The notes beneath the pieces were generated by a model, which was given only the letters and a program-made list of their open reading frames with translations, searched no databases and was not told the DNA's origin. From assembly GCF_000208865.1 (NCBI RefSeq), contig NC_018398.1:5976710-6040709 (forward strand): a stretch of 64,000 nucleotides of DNA. Direction: 5' to 3'. Source of the DNA: Neospora caninum Liverpool. Its lineage: Eukaryota; Apicomplexa; Conoidasida; Eucoccidiorida; Sarcocystidae. The position numbers and the translations under genes are program-made. This document shows positions 37,131-48,000 of this stretch, piece after piece. How positions within the stretch are numbered: the first letter of the stretch is position 1; each line of letters begins with the position of its first letter.

Positions 37131-40100
37131 ATGCGCACGGGAGAATCGATTGCAATGTCCGAGACTGTTCTCTCCGTACGTGTGCATAGATCCGCATTCT
37201 TTTCGTCTTCGGGCAGAATGGCGGCGAGTCGAAGGAGAGCACGCACCTTCCTTGCGGTCGGTCATGCTTGTCCTTCCTCGCCCGGTGCATGCAGCCTCTC
37301 ATCAACTGGTAAGGATCGTTCCTCCGGCTCCCCTGACCTTCTTCCTTCCTCCTTATTTACGTCTTCTTTTTCCTCTTCTTCCGACTGCTTGCTCCTTCCT
37401 TCGGTCCCGTCTCTTCCTTCTGACCCGTCCCCTTCTCTTTCTGCTGTTTTGCCTTCTTCCGGTGTCTGTACTGCCATGTTCAAGACAGCGCGGGGGACCG
37501 GGCGAGAGAGTGAGTGCGTCCTTTCTGTTATTCACTCAAACAGCAGAAAACGTTCCAAAAACCGTCCAGAGATGAGGCTTGCGCAGGCCTTTCGCGGCGG
37601 CGAGACAGAGATGGAAGGGGGAGGAGAATCGGGCCCTCGCTGGGTGTCGTCTTGCAGTAGCCCGCGAATGGCGAGTCAGGAGGCGAGGCCTTCCCGGTCG
37701 ACAGACGCGGTGAACCAGGACAAAGAGGGCAGCAAACGTAGAGCACGGGGCTACGAGAAAGGCACAGCAGGACAAAACGCCGGGCGAGAGGAAACGTCCG
37801 AAGGAGGAAAGGGAGAACTCGCTGTTTTCGAGGACAGGAACGTGAACGCAGTCGAGGCCACGAGCTGTGGTCGAGGCGTCCGTGCTTCGTCTCGAGCCCG
37901 ATCTCTCATTTTGCTCCTTTCCTGTCTCGCCTTTCTTGCCATTCAAGACTTCGTCGCTCCATCTGTCCTGCAACTCGCCTCGGAGAGAAAAGCAGATCTC
38001 TTCACCAACCAGATAGCGCTGGCGGCGGCACACGCCACCAGTCCTGTTCGGTCGTCCACCTCGTCCCATTCTTCTTCCGCTTCCTCCTCCCGTTCTTCCT
38101 CTTCCTCGCCTCGGTCTGCCTCGCGTGCGCCTCAGTCTTCCGCTTCCGCGTCTTTGCATTCTTCTGAATCATCTTCTCATTCGTCCACTCGTTCCTCTCC
38201 CTCGTCTGCGCGTCGTTCCTCTTCCGATCCTCTCCCGTCTCAAAATTCGTCTTCCTCGGCTCCGCACTCTTCTCCATCACCTAACGCTCGGAAGCGAGCT
38301 TCGGCGTCGCGATCTTCACGTGCTTCGTCTCGTTCAGCTGTTCCTGGGTCTTCTGAAACCACTTCTGCCGAGGAAGTGAATGGGTTGCGAGGACGGGCGC
38401 GCGTGTGGAAGCGCCGGACAGGCGTCGGTTTGTCTTCGCGCCTTCGCGAGTTTCTCGCGGATTCCTCCACAGCCCACGAGACAGAAGCGCAGGCAGACGC
38501 CTCTGAAGAGCTCGTCGCCAGGGCGCGTCTCCTGGGCCAGTACGCGAGGAGCCGCAGGCAGCTGCTCGAAGACCTCGAGGGGAAGACTGCTGGCAAAGAA
38601 GGGAGAGGCTCGGCACGTATCGACGCAAACGGGAAGATAGCAAAGGCGCGATCAGCCGGGGGCGCGCGACAACTGAACGCGCTGACCTACAGAGAAAAAA
38701 AAGCGTTGAAATCTGCGCTTCTCGCGGCACAACTGAGCAGGCTTCACATGCAAAGCATCCAGTCGGAGAGAAGCCGCTACGGGCTCGTCCGCCCGCTTCT
38801 CGACGACTCCGACGCCGCGGGTGTATATACAGCCAACGAGTGCGTCGCGGTCCGCTACGCAGACTATCCGAAGGAGTTTCCAGGCTACGACACCGCCACG
38901 GCGAGTTGCAAATGTCCCGACGGCTGGCTTCCGTGCGCCAAGGCCGACGCGACTGCGCACATGTCAGCGTGGGAGCCTGTGATTTGGGAAGAGAATGCAG
39001 ACGAAGGCTGCACGAAGGAACGCGGCGAAGTCATGCTCGAACACATGAACTTTTACTCCTGTCCACAAAAATCCTTCGTCGACTACACCGGACCTGCAGA
39101 CGCAAAAATCCGAGACCAACAGTGCAAACGCGTCGCCTTCGTCCTCTGCCGGGCGGCCGCGTCCAGCTGCATCACGGGGCCGTGGTAAGAATGCAGAGAG
39201 GGGAAAAGAGAACAGCTCCTGGTAGAACGAAGGATTCGGAAGAGAGAGGGAGAGAGGATTTTCAGAAAGGGAGAGGGTTGCGCACTGAGAGACACAACAG
39301 CGACTTCCGACGCCGGAAATCCTACAGGAGACAGGAGAAAGCAAGAGAAAGGAAGCACACAGAGGGAACACACAAAGGAGGAAGAGGAAGGGAAGGCTGA
39401 AGAACACGTGGCTGGGGATAGGGGTGGATTCCTTGTCGGAGACGTGACGCTGAATTTCGTGGAGAGGCCAACGCGTTCTTTCTACTCTAAATATATATTC
39501 CATATAAATACATGTTCTTCACCTCCCATAAGTGTCGAATTTGTTGTATCCTTGGCTAGTACCATGTTAAGTTTCTTACCTGTTACGATGGTACTGATCA
39601 TACTAGCATCTGAGTAGCAGTTCTCTCGCTGTTAATACGGCTGATGACAATACCGGATCCAAGTTCTATTGTGTTAGCAGAGCATAGTTAACATGATAAT
39701 AACTATTGTGGAAATAGACCCAATTGAACACCCGTGTATTAGTATAACGTAGACAATCAGGTGTGCTCGTGCGCGGCCAGTAGTGCGCGAGGCCGTCTCG
39801 ATGCTTCTTTAGGGTTTACGTTTTTTGCCACACTCCGGAGACTAGACACTCTGACGAGAAATGAGTGAACGTCCCCGTTTCCTTTTCAGGTCTGACTGGA
39901 CCAGCTGCTCGGTTCCTTGCGGAGAAGGGTACCAGTATCGATGGAGAATCCCCATTTCTGGACCGATGACTTCGCCGACGGGAGGGGCGACAACCCAGTC
40001 CTCCAGAGCAGCCTGTGCGCCGTACCACATGGAAGAAAGACGCAAATGCAACTTGGGGCCGTGTCCACCCTCTGTAACAAGCACAACGTGCTTCTGGACT

Positions 40101-40849
40101 ACAGTTCAACTCGAAAGGTACGCGGCATAAAGCATCGGCATCTTTGTCATGTCTGGCTCCATCTCCTTCTTCACAGGACTCTCGATCTCCATCCGTATCT
40201 GTTTTTATCTGTCATTTCTAATCTCTACACATATCTATCTGTCTACCTATATCTATCTATATCTATCTGTATCTATATATATGTATCTCTCTCTATATCT
40301 CTCTATATCAATCTATGGCTACTTATATCTATCTAACTATATATCTGTGTGTGTCGATATCGAGCTATATCCACGCCTATTTATATCTAACTGTATATCT
40401 ATATGCAACTAACTATCAGTAGGCGTCTACCAATGTAGGTCTATGTTTCCCTCTCAATTCGGTTGGACATTCTCGAGGACACACTCTTTTGTGGAAGTCT
40501 TTTCATGCCTCAGTCATTTGTCTTGCATTCGTGCGTGTTCTCGAACGGGTCGTGTGTGTTTTGTTTCTTCAGAACAGAAGGGGCATTCGACGAAGAACGC
40601 GGCAGCTGCAAATGCGGCACTGGCGACGAGAAAATCGATCGAGAGGAAGGTGCTATGGTTCCCTGTACACCTGAGGAGGCAATCGCTTCGATGGACAACT
40701 GGAAAAGCTTCTTTCGACAGTATTGCTATTCTTCTCTCGGATTGAAGCGAAGAAGCACTCTGGTACGCAACAGAGTATCCCGACTTTTCCCTCTCGCAAA
40801 CATAAACCCATGCCGATAGAGAGTCCGCGTCTTCATCTCTATACCTGAA

Positions 40850-40888
<39 letters not shown>

Positions 40889-41366
40889 CGCGTTCATGTG
40901 CTTCCACGGCCGTACGTCCCATCCTCATATACGTATATATATATATATATATGCGTGTATATATGTACGTATATGCATGGCTGTGCGTATGCACATGTCG
41001 ATCAAGTAGCATAGAGGTGAATGAGAGAGATATGTTTTTGGGGATCAGCCCGGCTGTGTTGCCGCTTCGTTTTCCGATTGCAGTTTTGCGTTTTCGGTTT
41101 GCTCTTGATTCCTCGTTTGTTTGTGTCTTTGCGCTGGCCACAGGCTCTTCGATTCCACTCGTATGGACACGCCGTTAGGCTGGGCATGCGCGATTTGTGG
41201 CATTTGGACTGCACGGGTGGTTGGAGTCGCTTCAATGTTTTTGAGGGGAAAATGTTTTGTGGCAAAGGCGCGAAAGTGCTCTGTCGCGCCGCGACGGACC
41301 ACGCGCAAGTCCCCTTCTCCATCGAGGAAAACGACGCCTCAACAAGCGACGCAGCCGCAGCCGCAA
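37131..41366 (+). CDS. Type II-like membrane protein with Cys-rich ectodomain and thrombospondin type 1 (TSP1) repeat, 3' end missing
   Basis: Exons 37131-39184, 39890-40117, 40573-40762 and 41144-41366 join in phase (about 898 residues so far); the last ends with a good donor (A|GTAAGT) in phase 1, so at least one more exon exists. Possible starts are the ATGs at 37131, 37155 and 37218; the last has the best context. There is no N-terminal signal peptide. A hydrophobic segment at about residues 258-282 (LILLLSCLAFLAI) would act as a signal anchor, leaving a basic, Ser-rich N-terminal tail in the cytosol. A long Ser-rich stalk follows, then a Cys-rich region from about residue 568 (ANECVAVRYADYP). 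A TSP1 motif spans the exon 1/2 junction (PWSDWTSCSVPCGEG ... CNLGPCPP), followed by more Cys-rich sequence (GGWSRFNVFEGKMFCGKG). TSP1 repeats bind glycans or partners in adhesins. Surface or secretory-organelle location is inference. Confidence 0.75.
39490..39770. other. AT-rich intronic patch, possible mitochondrial-DNA insertion (NUMT)
   Basis: Inside intron 1 of the TSP1 gene, base composition switches abruptly to AT-rich. A short plus-strand frame here (39510-39617) reads as a hydrophobic peptide including LASTMLSFLPVTMVLIILA, the style of a mitochondrial membrane protein. Sarcocystid nuclear genomes are known to carry many mitochondrial fragments. The match itself is not demonstrated here. 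Confidence 0.3.
40220..40420. repeat. TCTA/TATC microsatellite in a TSP1-gene intron
   Basis: Degenerate run of TATC, TCTG and TATA units in the intron between the exons ending 40117 and starting 40573. Confidence 0.85.
40850..40888. repeat. TA then GA microsatellite in a TSP1-gene intron
   Basis: A TA run is followed directly by a GA run. A second TA run occurs at about 40934-40953 in the same intron. Confidence 0.9.
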
Positions 41367-41828
41367 GTAAGTCAAACTCCATGACACTCGCCCCGTCCCG
41401 AAGCTGCTCTTGTCCACGCAGATCCATGTGAAACACGACAGGCTCTCTTCTGCTTGTAAGAAATCCTCGTCCTGGACCTTTGTCATGTGTACTTGTGTCA
41501 CTGTATCTCCATTCTATATGCGAGTCTTGCTATGCCGATCTGTGTGTGAATTCGCATGTTCACGCAGACGCAAATGTGTCTAGACGTGGATGGGTGGATG
41601 CGCGCGTTGTACGCATGCGTTTGCGTATATGTTTGGTGCATGCAAAAATCTGCATCTAAACTGACCAAGATAGAGCGACAGGAGATGTCCTCCATGAGTG
41701 CAACCGCACCGCCTTCACTCCCTCAGAAATCCTTTCTTCTAATTATGTATATCTTCATTCATATACACATACTCGTATATATATATATATTTGGGGCCAG
41801 TTTCTGGGGGAACCCGCCGACACAGATG

Positions 41829-41928
41829 NNNNNNNNNNNNNNNNNNNNNNNNNNNNNNNNNNNNNNNNNNNNNNNNNNNNNNNNNNNNNNNNNNNNNNNN
41901 NNNNNNNNNNNNNNNNNNNNNNNNNNNN
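41829..41928. other. Assembly gap (100 N)
   Basis: Exactly 100 consecutive N, the conventional placeholder for a gap of unknown size. It lies just 3' of the last supported exon of the TSP1 gene and probably hides its 3' end. The left side is AT-microsatellite and the right side starts with a G run, both common causes of assembly failure. Confidence 0.98.
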
Positions 41929-42574
41929 GGGGGGGGAGTGAGGCAGTGAGAGTAGTTGCTGAGGATTGGTCGAGAGGCCGGGAGATGTGTTGCCCTACAC
42001 GCGTCTGGAAGTCGTTTTCAGTGATGCGAAGGCTCCGTTCGCAGCGGCCGTCACGTTGTTTGTTCATTCTTCCGGCCGGTCTTTGCTTGTGCCGCATTCC
42101 TCGGCATTCCGTCGCTGTCTCGCGGAATCTTTTTACTGAAGGGCTGTGTGCGGCTGTTCGGTGCGAATGCAGCCGCACAACTGCCGCCATGTAACACAAA
42201 ACCGTCTCCCTGGACGCCCGCCGGTCTCGTGGTCTCGCTTTCGTCTGGTGCTTCGCGTTAGCATGACGGGAAAGCGAGGCACTGCCCGAAGAAAGAGAGA
42301 GAGGAACCGTTCAGAAGCGTCAAACCTGTCCTTGCCGCTGGCACGTCCACAGCGACACAACCAAATATACGCTCATCTTTGTGTCGAGATATTTACAGGG
42401 ATGCGTAGAGGCAGATAGGGGGATCTGTATATCTCTACTGAAAACCCCTGGTAAATAGAATCGTGCGTACACATACACGTGAATAGAAACATTTACTCAG
42501 TTACATATATAATGATAGAGTTCAAATGCATGTGAATATGCATATAAATATATATAGATATATATGTACTTACG

Positions 42575-43310
42575 GTTGTACAGTGGGAAATCAGCGCCTC
42601 AGGTGCTGTGGGAGTTTTGGTGCACATGCCCCCAGGGACTGGGGAGACGCCGTTTGTGTCTTTAACTCTTCTGCATCTTCCTGATTTCTTGTGTGGATTG
42701 CTGTGGAAAAAAAAGCCAGGCCTCCCAGCGTGGTAGTTTGTGGGGCTTTGGGCGTGAAAATGGCAGCACAAAGTTGAGTGATGAAAATCGCGCTTGCGAC
42801 CGAGACTCCGCTGTAGAGACACTCGAGGGGTTGGCGAAGCTCTTGCTTGAACGACCGACTTCAAAAGAGGAATCAACAGAAAAGGTCTGCGAGTGTATAT
42901 GTCGACGTCTTCGCGGGAGCAACGTTTGATCTGTGATACGCTATTGCTGACCTCTACAGTGGCCTTTGAAAGCTGCTGAAGCTTCTCGACAGTGAGGACC
43001 GGTTCTCTGCGACAGAAAGTAGGAGGGAACGCCTTCAAAGCATTTTGCCGGAATATGTGCCTTCCGGTAACGCATCGCCAGTGTTGAAACTCTTAGACTG
43101 TAGGTTTTGTTTTTCCTCTCGAATCTCCTCTGGCTATCTCCCTTTTGCTTTCTAGGGATGTTTCTTCGTACGCAAAGCACAGAGAAAGGGAGATAAGAAG
43201 AGAGGGACACAGACAAGGAGGGAGAGGCGAGAAATAGAGAGGAAAGGAGAGCTTTTGCCTCACAGGTGAAGCGACGTTGGAAACTGCCGTGGCCGACGCT
43301 AGGGTGAATG
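42575..43310 (-). other. Candidate minus-strand spliced transcript
   Basis: Three splice-consistent blocks read on the minus strand: a block ending at a GTGAGG donor near 43264; a 55-nt block bounded by a good pyrimidine-tract acceptor near 43010 and a GTCAGC donor near 42955; and a block after a TTTTTTTTCCACAG acceptor near 42703 ending in a consensus GTAAGT donor near 42575. Joined reading frames are short and phase agreement is ambiguous, so it may be noncoding or untranslated. No start codon or family is identified. Confidence 0.2.
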
Positions 43311-43539
43311 CTGCGCCTTCTACCGACTCATGGGGAGGATGACAAGCGGGGCAGAGAGGAAAGAGAGAGAAGGGAGCCCACAAAGCATAATGAGACAGAC
43401 GGATAACAGGAAAAAAGAGAGAGAGAGGCTGGCGACGAGAACGACGAGCAAGAAGCGAGGAAGAGACAAGGGAAAGAGAAGGGAAACAATTTCAATGCCC
43501 AAGGCAGAGCACTGGATTGGATACCCAGGGAACTGTGCT

Positions 43540-43740
43540 CCCATTAGTAAGAATCATAATATAAGTCTCCAGGCGCAGTCATAAAGAACTTGGTTGTCTG
43601 TATCTCATAATTGGAGTCATATTCAGAACCCTAGGTACTATAATGCCTCTGTGTATTCGATTTGAGTTATACCAATGTGAACACATAAGATCATCGAATA
43701 TAACGGTATGCTCCTGAATGTAACGGTACAAGCTGAAAAA
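43540..43740. other. AT-rich intergenic patch, possible mitochondrial-DNA insertion
   Basis: A short stretch of AT-rich sequence without microsatellite structure, unlike its GA-rich flanks. It resembles the patch at 39.5 kb in composition only. Organellar origin is a guess to be tested by similarity search. Confidence 0.2.
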
Positions 43741-45030
43741 TACAGAACAGAGGAGAGAAGGCGACGAAAAACGATCGAAAGACACGAAAGAAACATGAAG
43801 AGGGGAAGAGAATTCAAGAAGAGCGACAGACTGAGTTGAAGGGAGCGCAGGTGTCGACGAGAAAAGTAGAGATGAGGAAGGAGGCAGGAAGGGACACAAA
43901 GGACAAGCAAGAGAACAAACATGAGAAAAAGCAAGCGAAGAGGAGTAGGAAGGCAGGAGCTGGAGTTGGGTATTAGCCGTCTTCGAGAAACCGAATCGAC
44001 GTTGTATGGAGAGACAGGCGTGAACGCGTGTGTGGAGTTGCGTCGCTGGAGAAGGATCGCGCCCATTGAGGCGGCGAGGGTTTTGCGCGCAGGCGAGCAG
44101 GAAGAGGAAAAGGAAAACAAACAAGGAAACGCGAAAGACGACGCTTCTAAGAAGAGAAAAAACGCCCTCTTTCGCCTTCTCAATAAATATCCCTTTGCGA
44201 TGTATATGTGCACAACTCGAGGTGTACGTACAGTTGATTTTCGCGAATCGCGGTCAAACGCGTGCCACAATCGACTGAAAACAGCGTTTACTTGGCTGAC
44301 GCACTTGCAGAGCTGGTTTCCTGTTCTCCAGGCCTCCTTGCGTCTTCTCTTCGACTCTTTGAACCGTTTGTTTTTCCGCCAAGACGAAACATCTGCTTAC
44401 TTTTCTCCGTACCGTTCTCCAGGCCTGTGGCGTTGCCATACCGGCTCGGCGGCGCGCAAAGAAGCGCAGCCTTTGCGGACCAGCCGTGTCGGCGCGTTTT
44501 TTGCTCGTGCCTTTTGCTCTGCGAAAAAAGGGGCAAAAAATTCCGAGACGTCGTTCGCTGGCGTGAGGAACTTCGTCAGAGAGGAAAGAAAAACCTCGCT
44601 TGTTCCAGCGCATCTTGGGGCCCTCCCAACACACATCGGCTGTCTAGCAAAAAGGCCCGCTTCTCCCGTCTTTTTGCTTCGCAATGCAGCCGTGTCTCGC
44701 TTCTCTGTCGCTCTTATAGGGCTCAAAAGAGCACGGAAACGGCTGGCCCTTCAGTGTCTCGAAGCCTCGTGCTGCTGCGAAGAAGGAAAATGACAAAGAC
44801 CGACGAGGCGTGGGTTCCCAGCCTCTCTCCCCGCGTCTCTCTCGCTAGTTGGGTTTTTCGAGAGAGAGAACGCAGCTGGTCCCTTGCGCTTTGTTCCTCT
44901 GGTTGATTCTCTCTCTCACTCCTCTCTTGTTTTCCCTTGGACCTCAGTCTTCTTTCCTTCCTTTCCCTCGTCGCGCCGTCCTTTCCCCCCCTTCCTCCTC
45001 CTCCCATCTGTCTTGTCTCTTCTCCGCAAA

Positions 45031-48000
45031 ATGGCTTCACTCCAGTCCACGGTGTCCGAAAGCGCGCGCTGGGCAGATGCCTCTCTGGCAGCAAAGTGCC
45101 CGGGGGAAAGGCGGCATCCTTCTCCGCCTCGCTCTTCCGCTGCGCGGTCCCCGCCGTACCCGGACGTCTCGCATCTATCGTCCAGCGCCGCCGAGCTGCA
45201 GAGAAATGGAGAGGCAAGGCAAATGCTTTCGCCGGACTCGGCCTCTCGCAGCCAGGTCGGGACTCTGGAGCGCTGGATGAAGCGAGCCTCGTATGTCAGT
45301 GCTCAAGATTCGACGACGGCCTCTTCGCTGTCGCCTCCAGCTGATCTTGTCTCTCGCTCGCCTCTCTCTGTCTCCAACTCCGCTCCACAACAGATACCCT
45401 TGTCCTCGCAAGAACACCCCTCGGCGGACACGCGAAACCACGTCTCTTCGTTTCCGTCTTCGCCCTCTTCAGTTTCGTCGTGCCACGTTCTACTCTCTCC
45501 TTCCTCTCCGTCGTCGTCACCTTCCTCTTCTTCGTCTTCTTCGTCTTCTTCCTCTTCAACTTCCTCTTCTTCGTCCTCAACTTCTTCTTCTTCCTCTTCG
45601 TCGTCGACTTCCTCTTCTTCCTCTTCAACTTCCTCTTTTTCGTCCTCTTCCTCTCTTTCGTCTTCGTCTTCTCGGTCAGCGGAGAGGAACGTGTGGATAT
45701 GCCGATTTCCTTCGGATACTTCCTCGCCTGTCGTATCTGAGCAGAGGACAACATGTGAAGCGGAAGAAGGCGAGGAAGAGGATGAGGACCGTGAAGCGAG
45801 AGAAACGACTGAAGAGAGAGAGGGCGAGGTCGAGAGCTGCGGCGACACTCCGGCATTCCCCTTCTCTCCTCGAGAGAGACAGAGCGTACCGCAACTCTCG
45901 GCGTCGGCGCCTCCCATCGCATCATGGAAAGAACACCAACGCGAGTTGTTGCGACAAAATTCATCGCTTCGTCACCCGCGCCCCGCTTCCGCTTTCGACA
46001 GGGATGCCGCACGCCGATACACGTCAAACCGACGGCTGCCGTCTCCGGTTTCCTCTTCTTCGGTTTCCTCGTCTTCGGCTTTCTCTTCTTCTTCGCTTTC
46101 CTCTCCGTTTTCGTTTCCATTTTCCGCTGCGGTCTCGCTTTTTGAAGAGAGCGGTCGCCTCCACGAAAGGCGAGGAGACGCGCCAGCTGCCGGGGGGGTT
46201 CTTCACAGGGAACCCTCCGCAGCGAAGGAATCGGATCACGAGACCGAGGAGGATTCTCCAGGACTGCGAGAGAGAGAACGTCGAGGAGAGAAGAGAGGAG
46301 TTGACTGCGATGCAAGGGAACGAGATGAACGAAGATCCACACAAGAAGAAAGTGACGGAGGCGACCGGGACAGGGAACGCGATCGGCAGCACCACCTGAA
46401 GGGAAGAGCGAGTTGTGCGGGAATGCGCACCAGATCCCACGGAAAGCGAGATAGCCTACGCTGCAAAGGAGAAGAACGAAAAGGAGACAGAGAAGGATAC
46501 CCAGACGCTGCAGCGTCTGGCGGCTCCGCGACTTCGTCAAGTGTACGGGGTGTTTCGGATGAGGAGACAGGGCGGAAAGGACACACGCGTTCCCATCGGA
46601 CACTCTCCGGTCGCCTAGGTGTCTCTCGCTCTGCTTTAGATAGGCCTTCGCCTGTGCTGGAGCCGTCGTCGACGCTGGGTCGCTACGTGGAAGCTCGCAG
46701 GTTCGAGGAGAGCGCGCAGATTTTGTCTTCTCTGTCACCTTCGTCTCTGGCTGATCTGTTTGTTGATCTCCTCCACCGTTTACATACTCTCTCTTCTGTC
46801 TCGATCTCTCGTTCGGCTTCGACTTCTCCGGCGCCTCCCCAGTCGCAGCTTTCCATTTCCTTCCAGGATATCTCTTCCTCTTCTTCCTCTTCTTCTCTTT
46901 CTGTCGACAATCCAGCCGGTTTGCTCTCGCTGGCTGCTACGAACTTTCTTCTCGCTGCTGATGCGTTGTCGTCGCTGGTGAAGGTTCCGAGACGCGGGGC
47001 CGAGAAGCGGGTCGAGTTCCTGGGGGATGTGCGAGAAGAGGAAGGCGAGACGGGCGGAGAGGAAACCCGCGTCGATCGCTCTTTCTGTCCGGAAGGAGAT
47101 AACGTCGAAGAACTTGGAGAGGAAGGGAACTTTGAGAACTTGGTTTTCCGATGCCAAAGCAGTCTCCTTGCATTTGCTCTCCTCGCTCCCGAGGTGGTGC
47201 ACGAGGCGTTCGATGTCTCTCTCTTCGGGCTTCTCTTCCCCCCTCGCCAGAAAGAAGACGAGAGGATTCGGAGTGCATTTCTCTTCTATTCGTTTCTGCT
47301 GTCTTCGCGTTCACGGAAACGCGAAACAGAAACAGAATGCGCATGCAGTGCGCAGGTGTCTTCGATGCGCTCTTCTTCGCGGTGTTCTTTGTGTGCAGTT
47401 GAGGGGAATCGCGACGAGAGTCTACGGGTTTGGGCAGACTGTTTTCTGTCTTTGCTGTCTTCCGCCGAAGAGCGCGAAGGGAGGCGGATTCACATCGACA
47501 CCGTGAAGAGTTTAAGCAACTCCACACTGCGGACGGTGCTCTGCTGTCTCTGGAGGGATGGCCTCGTTGGCCTACCGCGCCTCGACTTGGCGGAGTCGGA
47601 AAGCAAAGAAGACTCGCCCCGGGCGAAGATGCGAGAGGGAGTGAGGGCGAGACCAGAGAGAGACAGAGACATTCGCTGGGTTCAAGCGACGCAGGAGAAG
47701 AGGAGCCGCGGAAGAGACCAAGAGAGGGAAACGAAACAGAAGGATGAGGATGCTGATGATGCAACAGAGCAGAGCGACAGACAAGCGATCGAAACGGGAG
47801 ACGAGGAGCAGGAAGAGGAAGGAGAGAAGATACCGAGACGAACGGAAGAAATGAGAATCGTTCATGCATTGCTGGTCGAGGTTTTGCCTGTCTGGGCAGA
47901 CGACGATTCTCTGGTGCGTCTGAGGAGCCTGGGTGGCGAATCCGAACACGCGCAGCTCTGGTTTTCGAGCCTGTGCGTTCGCTCACTACATGGTGCAGAA

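Larger units (their letters stand above)
41929..45030. other. Poorly resolved region between the gap and the USP gene
   Basis: No gene is modelled with confidence. The left part may hold the last exon(s) of the TSP1 gene; for example, an acceptor near 42140 is followed by a short Cys-containing frame ending in a TAA near 42195. On the minus strand, splice-like signals occur at 43.3-42.6 kb (separate entry). The right part, up to the ATG at 45031, is probably 5' leader and promoter of the USP gene; a 290-codon plus-strand open frame at 43921-44793 has no recognisable content. Confidence 0.5.

Noticed and set aside
43921..44793. A plus-strand 290-codon frame upstream of the USP gene
   Set aside because: No domain, biased composition and no splice link; more likely 5' flank or leader of the USP gene. 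Not excluded.
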